64,000 bases of DNA from Actinoplanes flavus. Lineage in GTDB: Bacteria; Actinomycetota; Actinomycetes; Mycobacteriales; Micromonosporaceae. This document shows, one piece after another, positions 17,661 through 26,009 of the stretch (position 1 is the first letter of the stretch; every line of letters starts with the position of its first letter). The notes beneath the pieces were generated by a model, which was given only the letters and a program-made list of their open reading frames with translations, was not told the origin of the DNA and ran no database searches. The stretch is taken from contig NZ_JAGFNS010000010.1 in assembly GCF_017592555.1 (NCBI RefSeq), positions 17,545 through 81,544 on the forward strand. The letters are read 5' to 3'. Made by a program: the position numbers and the translations under genes.

Positions 17661-19409
17661 GTGGACACTCCCCGCAAACGGCGACGCCTGACCCGCGTCC
17701 TCGCCGCCGCCACCCTCGTCCTCGGGGCCGGCGGCTTCGGCGTGGCCCAGATCGCCACCGGCGGTGACGCCTTCGCCGCCCCGCCCGGCGAGAAGGACGT
17801 CACCGCGGTCATGTTCGAGTGGTCCTTCGCCTCAGTCGCCCGCGAGTGCACCAGCAGACTGGGCCCGCTCGGCTACGGCTACGTGCAGGTCTCCCCGCCG
17901 ATGGAGCACATCCAGGGCGGCCAGTGGTGGACGTCCTACCAGCCGGTGTCGTACCGGATCGCCGGACGGCTCGGTGACCGTGCCGCCTTCGCGAACATGG
18001 TGAACACCTGCCACGCGGCGGGCGTGAAGGTCATCGCCGACACCGTCATCAACCACATGAGCGCGGGCTCCGGCACCGGCACCGGCGGCAGTTCGTACAC
18101 CAAGTACAACTACCCCGGGATCTACTCGGACGCCGACTTCCACTCGTGCCGCACCGCGATCAGCGACTACACCAACCGCGGCAACGTCCAGGATTGTGAA
18201 CTGGTCAACCTCTCCGACCTGAACACCGGCAGCGACTACGTCCGCGGCAGGATCGCCGGCTACATGAACGACCTGGCCTCGCTCGGCGTCGACGGCTTCC
18301 GGATCGACGCCGCCAAGCACATGTCCGCGGCTGATCTGGCCGCCATCAAGTCGAAGCTCGCCAACACCGGCGCCTACTGGAAGCAGGAGGTCATCTTCGG
18401 CTCCGGCGAGGCGGTCCAGCCGGCCGAGTACACCGGCAACGGCGACGTGCAGGAGTTCCGGTTCGCCCGCGACCTCAAGCGGGTGTTCCTCAACGAGAAC
18501 CTCGCCTACCTGTCCAACTTCGGTACGGCGTGGGGCTACCTGCCCAGCAACCAGGCGTCGGTGTTCGTCGACAACCACGACACCGAGCGCGTCGGCGACA
18601 CCCTCAGCTACAAGAACGGGTCGGCGTACACGCTCGCCCAGGTCTTCACGCTGGCCTGGCCGTACGGCGCCCCCGACATCAACTCCGGCTACGAGTTCAG
18701 CAACCACGACGCCGGGCCGCCCAACAACGGCGCCGTGACCGCCTGCTACAGCGACGGCTGGAAGTGCCAGCACGCCTGGCGCCAGATCGGCAACATGGTC
18801 GGCTTCCGCAACGCGGTCCGCGGCACGGCGGTCACCAACTGGTGGTCCAACGGCGCCGACCAGATCGCCTTCGGTCGCGGCAACAAGGGCTACGTGGCGA
18901 TCAACCACGAGGGCAGCAGCCTGACCCGGACCTTCCAGACCTCGCTGCCGGCCGGCACCTACTGCGACGTCCAGCACGGCGACCCGACGAGCAACGGCGG
19001 CTGCACCGGCACCACCTACACGGTCAGCTCCTCCGGCCAGTTCACCGCCACGATCGCGGCCGGTGACGCGGTCGCCCTCTACGTCGGCGCCAGCGGGGTC
19101 ACCCCGACCAGCACCGCCACCTCCGGCGCCGGTTTCGGTGTCACCGCGACCACCACCGTCGGCCAGAACATCTTCGTGACCGGCAACCAGCCCGCCCTCG
19201 GCAACTGGGCGCCCGCCGGCGCGGTCGCCCTGTCGGCCGCCACCTACCCGATCTGGCGTGGCACGGTCTCGCTGCCGGCCGGCACCAGCTTCGAGTACAA
19301 GTACCTCCGCAAGAACGCCGACGGCAGCGTCACCTGGGAGTCCGGCGCCAACCGCACCGCGACCGTCCCGGCCAGCGGTCAGGTCACCCTGAGCGACACC
19401 TGGCGCTGA
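17661..19409 (+). CDS. secreted GH13 alpha-amylase with C-terminal CBM20
   Basis: This 582-residue extracellular enzyme hydrolyses internal alpha-1,4 bonds in starch. A basic Sec signal peptide ends near AFA-APPGEK (about residue 38). GH13 motifs are in order: DTVINHM (region I), GFRIDAAKHM with the catalytic Asp (region II), EVIFGSGEA with the likely acid/base Glu (region III) and FVDNHDTER (region IV). The final ~95 residues (from about GFGVTATTT) are a CBM20 starch-binding domain with the conserved LGNW and WRGTV positions. The GTG at 17661 has AGGAG six bases upstream; a GTG 14 codons earlier lacks one. Regulation is discussed at the operator. Confidence 0.95.
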   Translation: MDTPRKRRRLTRVLAAATLVLGAGGFGVAQIATGGDAFAAPPGEKDVTAVMFEWSFASVARECTSRLGPLGYGYVQVSPPMEHIQGGQWWTSYQPVSYRIAGRLGDRAAFANMVNTCHAAGVKVIADTVINHMSAGSGTGTGGSSYTKYNYPGIYSDADFHSCRTAISDYTNRGNVQDCELVNLSDLNTGSDYVRGRIAGYMNDLASLGVDGFRIDAAKHMSAADLAAIKSKLANTGAYWKQEVIFGSGEAVQPAEYTGNGDVQEFRFARDLKRVFLNENLAYLSNFGTAWGYLPSNQASVFVDNHDTERVGDTLSYKNGSAYTLAQVFTLAWPYGAPDINSGYEFSNHDAGPPNNGAVTACYSDGWKCQHAWRQIGNMVGFRNAVRGTAVTNWWSNGADQIAFGRGNKGYVAINHEGSSLTRTFQTSLPAGTYCDVQHGDPTSNGGCTGTTYTVSSSGQFTATIAAGDAVALYVGASGVTPTSTATSGAGFGVTATTTVGQNIFVTGNQPALGNWAPAGAVALSAATYPIWRGTVSLPAGTSFEYKYLRKNADGSVTWESGANRTATVPASGQVTLSDTWR

Positions 19410-19428
19410 CGCCGCTCACCCCCAGCGA

Positions 19429-19463
19429 CCCGGTCACCCTGCTCAGCACCCAGGGTGACCGGG
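19429..19463. terminator. bidirectional terminator between amylase and SUFU-domain gene
   Basis: CCCGGTCACCCTG (19429-19441) pairs perfectly over 13 bp with 19451-19463 around a 9-nt loop and is followed by CTTCTT. Its right arm overlaps the last codons of the convergent SUFU-domain gene. Confidence 0.8.
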
Positions 19464-20051
19464 CTTCTTCGGTACGGACGTGCAGGCGCGCAGCGGATCG
19501 GTGGGCACGACCCCCGCCGCCTCGAAACGGTCCTCCAGCGCCTCCAGCCCGTCCCGGAGCGCGAACTCCTTCTCGGCCCTGGTGATCGGAAGCAGCCACA
19601 GCACCCGCGCGCGCCCACCCGGAACGGTGCAGTCCTCCAGCTCCGGCCCCCACGGGTAGGGCAGGCTGACCAGCAGGTGGTCACACGCCGACCCGGGCAG
19701 CCAGCCCCGCCCGATCCCGACGGTGTGCCCGTGGTCGAGCGCGTACCGCCCGCCACTGGCGTGGTAGTAGGCGACCATGGTCAGCAGCTCGACATGCGTC
19801 TCGTCATCGGCTTCCGGCGCGTGCAGCAGGAACTCCAGAGCGTGCCCGTCCCGCTGGGTGGCGTCCCACAATCCCACCGTGGCGTAGATCCGCCCACCCC
19901 GCGACGGCGTCCAGCTCAGGATGCGCAGCCCCGGCACCCGCTCGCGCACCGGCCCCGGCGCGGGCCCCAGCACCGCGATCGGGCTCCCCGTGAAGAGCCC
20001 CGCGTAGTGCTCCCGGACCGACCGTGCCGCCGGCGAAAGATCATGATCCAC
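19443..20051 (-). CDS. suppressor-of-fused (SUFU) domain protein
   Basis: This 202-residue cytosolic protein resembles bacterial SUFU-domain proteins: RILSWTPSRGGRIYATVGLWDAT, then EFLLHAP, the HVELLTMVAYYHAS block, and a late LLVSLPYPWGPELE and VLWLLPIT segment. In bacteria this domain is often found near immunity or polymorphic-toxin genes, but no toxin gene is intact here. The GTG at 20051 is the best start; the open frame continues upstream without homology and crosses a toxin remnant on the other strand. There is no clear ribosome site. Confidence 0.75.
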   Translation of the reverse strand: MDHDLSPAARSVREHYAGLFTGSPIAVLGPAPGPVRERVPGLRILSWTPSRGGRIYATVGLWDATQRDGHALEFLLHAPEADDETHVELLTMVAYYHASGGRYALDHGHTVGIGRGWLPGSACDHLLVSLPYPWGPELEDCTVPGGRARVLWLLPITRAEKEFALRDGLEALEDRFEAAGVVPTDPLRACTSVPKKPGHPGC

Positions 20052-20099
20052 CCAGCCAGTGTGCCAGCACTCCCCGGGCACCGGGCGCTCCAGCGCTGA

Positions 20100-20324
20100 G
20101 CGTCGGCGCCGGAGCGGCATCACCGGCTGAAGGGTTCGCTCGCCACCGGTGCGGGGAAGGGCCGGCACCGGGAACGATGGCAGTACGAGGTCACCGGCGG
20201 CGGACGTCTCTGGTGTCTCATCGATGATCAGCGGCGTACCGCATGGATCACCTACGCGGGCACCGGCCATCCCCGGGAGACCGGACGTGCTCACCTCTCC
20301 ATGACCTGCCGCAGGCGGGCGTAG
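20100..20324 (+). pseudogene. remnant of a RelE/ParE-type toxin gene (C-terminal part)
   Basis: The frame opening after a TGA at 20097 reads ERHHRLKGSLATG, then RWQYEVTGGGRLWCLIDD and TAWITYAGTGHPRETG, the closing strands of a RelE-like mRNA-interferase fold. There is no Met/Val start and no N-terminal half. After about 20288 the frame simply runs antisense into the sortase gene. No antitoxin gene adjoins it. I infer a decayed toxin-antitoxin locus. The SUFU-domain gene next to it on the opposite strand may be unrelated. Confidence 0.5.
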
Positions 20325-20935
20325 GCGACCACGTTGTCGACGTAGTGGCCGGTGCGCCGGTCGAAGTCGCCGCCGCAGGTGATCAGCCGCAGCCCGGCGT
20401 GGTCGATCGGGCCGTACACCTCGCCGGACGGGAAACGGCTCTTGGGATAGGTGGCGACGCGGGTCACCGCGAAGACCGCCGTGCGCCCGTCCCGGCGCGT
20501 GATCCGGACCTCGTCGCCGGGGCGCAGGGCGGAGAGTCCGGCGAAGGTTCCGGAGACGCCGCGGTAGTCGACGTGCCCGGCCAGGACGGCGGGACCGAGC
20601 GATCCGGGCGCCGGCGCCCCGGTGAACCAGCCGACCGTGGTCGCGTCGCCGGGCACCTCCATGGTGCCGTCCGCCCGCAGGCCGAGCGCCACGACCGGCG
20701 CCGACACGTCCAGCGCCGGAATCGCCACCCGCTCCGGCGCAGACGCCGGCACCAGTTCCCCGCTGGTCAGCGTCTCGGCCCCGGCCGGGCCGGCCATGCT
20801 GCCGGACGGCACCCCCGCGCCGGCCGGGCCGGACACGGACGGCGTCGCCGCGCCGGCCGGGTCCGGAGCCGGCGTGCCGCCCGCGCACCCGGCCAGGACC
20901 GCGGCGACCGCGACCGTCGACCACCGGCGTCTCAT
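20291..20935 (-). CDS. class F sortase, lipoprotein-type N terminus
   Basis: This 214-residue protein has a lipobox-like VLAGC at about residues 13-17, a Pro/Ala-rich linker (about 20-70) and a sortase beta-barrel. The catalytic triad is visible: His in LAGHVDY (about residue 125), Cys in LRLITCGGDFDR (about 188) and Arg in the same strand region (DRRTGHYVDN). TCGG with a short C terminus is typical of actinobacterial class F sortases. It should act on the outer membrane face. ATGA overlap with the upstream CHRD-like gene implies coupling and that the latter may be a substrate or partner. Confidence 0.88.
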   Translation of the reverse strand: MRRRWSTVAVAAVLAGCAGGTPAPDPAGAATPSVSGPAGAGVPSGSMAGPAGAETLTSGELVPASAPERVAIPALDVSAPVVALGLRADGTMEVPGDATTVGWFTGAPAPGSLGPAVLAGHVDYRGVSGTFAGLSALRPGDEVRITRRDGRTAVFAVTRVATYPKSRFPSGEVYGPIDHAGLRLITCGGDFDRRTGHYVDNVVAYARLRQVMER

Positions 20936-21726
20936 CGCCGGGAACGGGGGAGGACGAGGGAACGCCGCCGGGGGAGCAGCGGCAGCACGACCGCCGCGAC
21001 CAGGGTGAGGCCGCCGAGCAGCGGCCACCGGTCCGGGCCGGGGCGGGTGCTGCCGTCGCCGGTCTCGACGCCGCCGACCGGGACCGAGCCGGCCGCCGCG
21101 CCGGTCACCATGCCGCAGGTGGCCGGGTTGGTCGCCTCCTGCGGGATGCCGCTCAGACCCGCCGAACGGGCCATCGTCGACTCGCCGAGCGCGCTCACGT
21201 CGTACGTCCCGTTGCCGTCGACGTCGATGCCGTGCTGGACCACGTGCAGGTCCTTGAGGTGCTCGACGGTGCCGGGCGGCAGGTCGGCGGCCGGGATCAC
21301 GCGGTCGTAGACGACCACACCGGCGGCGGACGCCGCGGGCATCCGGTCCACGGCCAGGCCGCTGGCCCGGGACACGTCGCCCCGGGTGGTCAGAGAGACG
21401 AAGATGTCGCCGTACGAGGGCATGCCCTCCTCGGTGCTGACATATCCGTCGCCGTCGGTGTCGGCGGACTGCGGGGGACAGTGGAAGTCCATGCCCTCGG
21501 TGGATCCGTGCAGGTGCTGGGCGTGCGGAGCGGACGGCACCAGCCCGGTGGACCGGATCCGCACCCGCAGGTCCCCGCCGGGCAGCGCGGTCAGCACGGC
21601 CGTCCCGCGCGCTCCGGACCGGTTCAGTTCGGTGAGTGCGACGTGCACGCTCTCGTCGGCCCGCGCCGGCGCCGGGGTGACCGCGAGAGCGACGGCCACG
21701 AACGGTACGACCCACAGCAGTCTCAT
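20932..21726 (-). CDS. exported CHRD-like protein with C-terminal membrane anchor
   Basis: This 264-residue protein has a signal peptide ending near ARA-DES (about residue 23), a beta-rich domain with HAQHLHG like CHRD domains, two acidic calcium-type loops (DTDGDGYVSTEE and DVDGNGTYDVSAL) and a C-terminal hydrophobic helix with an RRR tail (PLLGGLTLVAAVVLPLLPRRR). That tail resembles the hydrophobic-basic end of a cell-wall sorting signal, but no LPxTG or LAxTG pentapeptide is evident. Starts overlap upstream kinase stop by 4 bp and the downstream sortase start by 4 bp. Confidence 0.75.
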   Translation of the reverse strand: MRLLWVVPFVAVALAVTPAPARADESVHVALTELNRSGARGTAVLTALPGGDLRVRIRSTGLVPSAPHAQHLHGSTEGMDFHCPPQSADTDGDGYVSTEEGMPSYGDIFVSLTTRGDVSRASGLAVDRMPAASAAGVVVYDRVIPAADLPPGTVEHLKDLHVVQHGIDVDGNGTYDVSALGESTMARSAGLSGIPQEATNPATCGMVTGAAAGSVPVGGVETGDGSTRPGPDRWPLLGGLTLVAAVVLPLLPRRRSLVLPRSRR

Positions 21727-23144
21727 GACATCCCCTCGAAGAGCTCGACCATCCGCCTCTGCACCCCTGTCGTCGCCGCCCAGTCGGGGTCGGCGACCGT
21801 CCACCGCAGCAGGTACGACCGGGAGCCGACCGCGACCAGCACCCGCCGCTCGTGGCGGACCGTCCGCGAATCCGGCCGCCACGTGTACTCCCAATCCGCC
21901 CCGCCGCCCTTCAGTAGCAGGACACCCATGCTGATCCGCTGATAGCCGGGCAGATCGCCCCGGGCCAGCGACGCCTTCTCCCGGCCCTGCCAGTAGGCGA
22001 GCGGCTGCCGGGTGACGACCGGTGACACGTTCACCCGGAACGCCCGCCGCCCGCCCGGATCGCTGAAACACACCTCGTTGCCGTCCATCGACCGCCGCCA
22101 CCCGGACGGCACGGCCAGCGCGAACCCGGGCGGCTCCCGCGTCCACACCCATCCGTCCGGCAGCCCGGCCGGAACCCGGTCGCCGGCGGCGGTGACCGGT
22201 TGCGGGGCGGTGCCGCCGCAGACGTCCTCCTGATAGGACATCAGAGCGGTGAAGGACGAGGGCGCCGGAGCCGGAGCCGGCGCCGGCGCCGGCCGATGCG
22301 CGGCCGGCAGCACCCCGGCGGCCCCGGCCGCCAGCAGCAGGACGGCCGCCGCGAGCCGGCGCCGCGACCTGCCGCGCAGGACGACCCGCAGCCGTGCCTC
22401 CACCTGGTCGGCCGTGGGGCGCGCCGCCGGATCCTTCGCCAGCAGGGCCAGCAGCAGCCCGGCCAGGGGACCGGACCGTACCGGCCGGTGCGGCGGATCG
22501 CTGAGCAGCGCCCGCAGCGCCGTCCCGCCGTCGTCCCGGGCGAACGGCGCCCGCCCCTCGACCGCCGAGTACAGGGTGGCCCCGAGCGACCACAGATCCC
22601 CGGGTACGCCGGCCTCCTGCTCCAGCAGCCGCTCCGGCGCGATGTAGCTGGGCGACCCGAGCCGCGGATCCGGGCCGTCCTCGCCGCCGCAGTCCAGCGA
22701 CGCCAGACCGAAATCGGTCAGCACCACCCGGCCGTCCGCGGCGAGCAGCACGTTGTCCGGCTTGACGTCCCGGTGCAGCACCCCGGCGGCGTGCGCGGCC
22801 CGTAGCGCGGCCAGCATGCCGAGACCGACCCGGGCCGCCTCGCGGGGCGCCAGCGGGCCGTCGTCCCGGACCACCTGGTGCAGCGAGCGCGACGGCACGT
22901 ACTCCATGACGATCCAGGAGCGGCCCACGTCGTACACCTTGACGACGCCCGGATGGTCGAGCCGCGCCGCGGCCCGCGCCTCCCGCACCGCTTGCGCGGC
23001 GAGCCGCGGGCTGGACGGCGTCACCATCTCCTTGACCGCGACCGTACGCCGCAGCAGCGTGTCCTCGGCCCGCCACACCCGGCCCATGCCGCCGGTGCCG
23101 ACCAGCTCCAGCAGCCGGTACCGGCCGTCCAGGTCCCCGTCCAT
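21723..23144 (-). CDS. transmembrane serine/threonine protein kinase (PknB-like)
   Basis: This 473-residue kinase has a glycine loop VGTGGMGRV (about residues 15-23), catalytic Lys in TVAVKEM (about 38), HRDVKPDNVLL catalytic loop, DFGLAS magnesium motif and SPSYIAPERL activation-loop end, so it should be active. A transmembrane helix (AAAVLLLAAGAAGVLPAA, about 263-280) links it to an extracellular region with a Cys pair and an IWT/LRW-rich globular part that contains no PASTA repeats; the sensor ligand is unknown. It follows the RskA gene by 63 bp and is coupled to the CHRD-like and sortase genes, suggesting one cell-envelope transcription unit. Confidence 0.92.
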   Translation of the reverse strand: MDGDLDGRYRLLELVGTGGMGRVWRAEDTLLRRTVAVKEMVTPSSPRLAAQAVREARAAARLDHPGVVKVYDVGRSWIVMEYVPSRSLHQVVRDDGPLAPREAARVGLGMLAALRAAHAAGVLHRDVKPDNVLLAADGRVVLTDFGLASLDCGGEDGPDPRLGSPSYIAPERLLEQEAGVPGDLWSLGATLYSAVEGRAPFARDDGGTALRALLSDPPHRPVRSGPLAGLLLALLAKDPAARPTADQVEARLRVVLRGRSRRRLAAAVLLLAAGAAGVLPAAHRPAPAPAPAPAPSSFTALMSYQEDVCGGTAPQPVTAAGDRVPAGLPDGWVWTREPPGFALAVPSGWRRSMDGNEVCFSDPGGRRAFRVNVSPVVTRQPLAYWQGREKASLARGDLPGYQRISMGVLLLKGGGADWEYTWRPDSRTVRHERRVLVAVGSRSYLLRWTVADPDWAATTGVQRRMVELFEGMS

Positions 23145-23207
23145 CTCCCCACCCCGATTCCTCGCTGGAAGGGGTTCGGACCGCCGGAGCCGCCGGATGG
23201 GCGGCGA

Positions 23208-23942
23208 TCAGGTCAGGTTCACGACCGCGTCCAGCGGTGTGGTCGGTGTCGCCGAGCCGGGCGCCGGCTCCACGGTCACGCCCACATCGGACGCCCCGGG
23301 CATGCCGTCGACCACCTGCACCGCCGTGGACTGGCCCTCGCCGAGAGCGCCCGCCGACGCCGGGGTGCCGGCCCGGATCGTCCACAGCTGGTAGACCCGC
23401 CCCGGGCCGGGCGCGCCGTCGGCGGCCAACATGATCACTCCGGCGTCCCGCAGCCGCGAGCTGGCCACCGTGACCCGGCCGCCGCTGGTCAGCCGTTCGG
23501 CGCGCACCTGGACGTCCGGGGCGGACAGGATCGACCGGACCCGGGCCTCCCGCTGCCCGGCGAGAGCCGCGAGCTGGCGCGCGTCGCGTACCCGCTGATC
23601 CTGAATGGTCCAGACAGCCGCGCCCGCCCCGACCGCCGCGACCACGACGGCGGCCGCGGCCAGCAGCCGCAACCGGCCCGGCGACCGGCGCCGCGCCGGA
23701 GCCGGCGCCGACGGCGCAAGCTGACGGGTGCCGGCGATCTCGGCCAGCACGTTCTCCCGCAGCCGGGGCGGCGGCGCCGACCAGGCCCCGTCGGCCAGCC
23801 GGGCGGCGACCTCCCGCAGCTCGTCGGTCTCCATCCGGCAGACCTCGCACTCCCGCAGGTGCCGGTCGAAGGCGGCCCGCTCGATGTCGTCGACCGCGTC
23901 CAGCACGTACGCCCCGAGCAGGGCGTGCACGTCCGGCGTCAC
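23208..23942 (-). CDS. rskA: anti-sigma-K factor RskA
   Basis: This 244-residue single-pass membrane protein holds the sigma factor encoded upstream. A zinc anti-sigma motif HLRECEVC (His28, Cys32, Cys35) is N-terminal, a transmembrane helix lies at about residues 93-111 (LLAAAAVVVAAVGAGAAV), and the outer part is the RskA/anti-sigma-K C-terminal domain with VYQLWTIRAGTPASAG. Regulated proteolysis of this class normally releases the sigma factor. ATGA overlap with sigK. Length and order are normal for the family. Confidence 0.92.
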   Translation of the reverse strand: MTPDVHALLGAYVLDAVDDIERAAFDRHLRECEVCRMETDELREVAARLADGAWSAPPPRLRENVLAEIAGTRQLAPSAPAPARRRSPGRLRLLAAAAVVVAAVGAGAAVWTIQDQRVRDARQLAALAGQREARVRSILSAPDVQVRAERLTSGGRVTVASSRLRDAGVIMLAADGAPGPGRVYQLWTIRAGTPASAGALGEGQSTAVQVVDGMPGASDVGVTVEPAPGSATPTTPLDAVVNLT

Positions 23943-24553
23943 GCCGCCACCCCCGCGGAGAGGCAGTCGCGCAGGCGGATCAGGCCGTCGCGCATCCGGC
24001 TCTTCACCGTCGGCAACGGCACCCGCAGCAACTCGGACACCTGCGGATACGAATGTCCCTGGTAGAACGCGAGGGTGACGGCCTCCCGCTGCACCTCGGT
24101 CAGCACCTCCAGGCAGTGCCGCACCTGCTGACGTTCCAGCCGTCCGGTGACCTCGTCGGCCACCTCGTCATAGGGTGTGCCGATCGCCGCCACGCCGGCC
24201 CTGACCACCCGTTCGGCGGCGGCCTGCTCGGCACGCACCCGGTCGACGGCCCGCCGGTGCGCGATCGTGAACACCCACGAGGTCGCCGACCCGCGCGCCG
24301 GATCGAACCGGGACGCCGTCCGCCACACCTCGACGAGCACCTCCTGCGCGACCTCCTCGGCCTGCGCCGGATCCCGCAACACCCGCCGGACCAGCCCGTA
24401 GACACGTGGCGCCACCAGGTCGTACAGCCGGCCGAACGCCTTCTCGTCACCCCGCGCCACCGCCGCCAGCAACACCTCGGCGCCGGGCGCCGTCCCCGGT
24501 CCGGGCACCGGGGTCAGATAGTCCGGCCGTCCGCCGATGTCACGCTCCGCCAT
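23939..24553 (-). CDS. sigK: ECF sigma factor SigK
   Basis: This 204-residue sigma factor has region 2 (AFGRLYDLVAPRVYGLVRRVL, then AEEVAQEVLVEVW) and region 4 (LEVLTEVQREAVTLAFYQGHSYPQVSELLRVPLPTVKSRMRDGLIRLRDCL), as in the SigK family that pairs with RskA. ATG 24553 has GCGGAG five bases upstream; the longer frame reaching 24838 has no family similarity. A promoter resembling SigK targets lies 37-63 bp upstream, so autoregulation is likely. Which other genes respond is unknown, but the kinase, CHRD-like and sortase genes downstream are the likely readout. Confidence 0.92.
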   Translation of the reverse strand: MAERDIGGRPDYLTPVPGPGTAPGAEVLLAAVARGDEKAFGRLYDLVAPRVYGLVRRVLRDPAQAEEVAQEVLVEVWRTASRFDPARGSATSWVFTIAHRRAVDRVRAEQAAAERVVRAGVAAIGTPYDEVADEVTGRLERQQVRHCLEVLTEVQREAVTLAFYQGHSYPQVSELLRVPLPTVKSRMRDGLIRLRDCLSAGVAA

Positions 24554-24589
24554 GTCACTCCGCTTCTTCGGCCGACTCCTCCAAAGGCC

Positions 24590-24616
24590 ATTCGCAGCGG
24601 TCACCCTCGCGGATGG
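24590..24616 (-). promoter_or_regulatory. SigK-type autoregulatory promoter
   Basis: On the minus strand CCATCC (complement of 24611-24616) is followed after exactly 16 bp by CGAAT (complement of 24590-24594). This matches the CCATCC/CGAAT-type elements described for mycobacterial SigK promoters. It lies upstream of the sigK start. Confidence 0.65.
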
Positions 24617-24723
24617 GTCAGATCTTCCCCGATTTCGTACGCTCACCGCCGCGACCGTCGCCCCACACCGGGCCGCGACGCGACTCCCGCGCCGTGGTCG
24701 CCTGTCGGTGACGCCCGGGCATG

Positions 24724-24750
24724 GCCGGCAAGCGCGGTGGACTTGCCGGC
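24724..24750 (-). terminator. 9-bp hairpin after a small minus-strand coding fragment
   Basis: GCCGGCAAG (24724-24732) and CTTGCCGGC (24742-24750) are perfect complements with a 9-nt loop, located two bases past the stop at 24753. No U tract. Confidence 0.4.
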
Positions 24751-24752
24751 GG

Positions 24753-24914
24753 TCAGATGGGTCGCCAGCGGAGCCTGTCGTCGCCGGTCTTGGTGGTGCA
24801 CCGGTACCGCTTCCCCGCCTTCGACACCCCTGTCGCACCGCGGGTGGAGCAGAACGCGCCGGGTGTCACCGTTCGCACGGGGCCGTTCGGTGGCGTGTGG
24901 TGGATGTTCGGGTC
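24753..24914 (-). pseudogene. C-terminal fragment of a secreted-protein-type Cys motif gene
   Basis: The last ~35 codons read PGAFCSTRGATGVSKAGKRYRC and end in RLRWRPI. A CxxxGATGxxxxGxxYxC...RWRP tail like this recurs in actinobacterial secreted or membrane proteins. There is no adequate start or N-terminal domain: possible GTGs begin only a few codons before the motif. I treat it as a gene remnant. It directly abuts the stop of the interrupted gene at 24923, so a shared deletion event is possible. Confidence 0.35.
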
Positions 24915-24922
24915 GATGACGG

Positions 24923-25573
24923 TCAGGCCCAGTCGTCGGATCGCCAGGCGGGTGCGGACTCGGTGGCCAGGCGGTTCCATGCGGTCGTGCCGCCGGGTAG
25001 CGGCCAGGCCTCGGTGCGGGCGTCCTCGTCGGGGTGGAGGGCCAGTGTCACCGGCGGCCGGCCCTCGGCCCGGGCGGCGGCCAGGCGACAGTGGCCGTCG
25101 ATCAGGAGTCAGCCGTCCAGGTTGCTCGCCCACCACAGCAGCAGCGGGGGCAGCCGGCCGTCGCGGGCCGGTTTGCGGTAGGCCTTCACCCGACCGTCGT
25201 CCGGTGTGGGCAGTGGGCGCAGTGGCACCACGCCGTTCCAGCCGTCGCCCAGCCAGTCGAGTTCGGCGTCGGGCCAGTCCAGGACCAGGTCGCTGGTCAG
25301 TCCGTAGGGCGGCAGACGGCGCGGCCCCGGGCGGCGTGGCCAGGTCCCGGCGAACCGGTAGGACCAGGATGCGGCCGTGGTGAGGCGGCGCGTCTCGCCG
25401 GCCCGGATCGGGTCCACCGGGGAACGGAATCCCCCGGTCCGGAACAGGCGAACGCCGTACCGGTTCGGGTGCACCCGGGCGAACAGGACCGCCCGTCCCT
25501 CCTGGCGCAGCAGCATCCGGTCGGCGCCGGCCAATTCCCATCGCAAACCGGGGACGGACATGGCGGCGATCAT
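24923..25573 (-). pseudogene. hypothetical gene interrupted by one in-frame TGA
   Basis: From ATG 25573 (or ATG 25561) the frame encodes 154 residues ending LLLWWASNLDG, then TGA at 25111-25109. The same frame continues LLIDGHCRLAAARAEG and on for 61 codons to a second TGA at 24925-24923. The residues across the TGA read as one uninterrupted domain: a DGH-RL-AA-AEG segment normally follows a WW-S-LD segment in this family as I remember it. The broken position is where an aromatic residue is expected, so TGG to TGA would explain it. No function is known; a ParB/sulfiredoxin-like fold is a weak guess. A sequencing error, a real null allele or readthrough are all possible. Confidence 0.6.
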
Positions 25574-25718
25574 GTCACGACGAAGAGGGTGACCACCGAT
25601 CTACGCCCGGCGCGGGCCTCGCGGGCCGGACCCGGCAGACGGTCGCCGCCTGCCCCGGGCGGTACGCCATCCCCGTACAAGAAAGCGGGAAAGGGCGAGC
25701 GCCCGGGGCCGTGAGCGA

Positions 25719-26009
25719 CTATCGCTGATCCACCACCAGACCGTTGTTGGCGGTCGCGTCGCTGGTCAGGGCCATGGCGAGCGGCGCCTCGGGAAAGGTG
25801 GCGATGGCGGCCAGCGCGGCGTTCAGTTCACGTTCGCCGGACCAGTGCCACGTGTCGGTGTAGGTGCCGTCGTCGAGCCGGACCAGCAGCGTCGCGGTCA
25901 GCCCGGGATGGGTCTCGCGCACCGTGCCGATCAGCGACGCCCGCCGGGCCAGGAACTCCTCCAGGTCGGCCGGGTCCACCGAGTACCGGTGTGCGCGCAC
26001 CGCGGTCAC
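25719..26009 (-). CDS. small alpha/beta-barrel-type hypothetical protein (possible ABM-like)
   Basis: This 96-residue protein begins MTAVRAHRYSVDPADLEEFLARRASLI. Its layout (strand, 'DPADLEEFLARRA' helix, strand TATLLVRLDDGTYTDTWHW, late helix) resembles small dimeric monooxygenase-like folds, but no catalytic residues can be named. GTG 26009 overlaps the stop of the AhpD-like gene as GTGA, so the pair is translationally coupled. Confidence 0.6.
   Translation of the reverse strand: MTAVRAHRYSVDPADLEEFLARRASLIGTVRETHPGLTATLLVRLDDGTYTDTWHWSGERELNAALAAIATFPEAPLAMALTSDATANNGLVVDQR

Noticed and set aside
24753..25541. 262-codon minus-strand frame as one gene
   Set aside because: Its N-terminal 210 codons are a shifted frame of the interrupted gene; only the Cys-motif tail looks like real protein.
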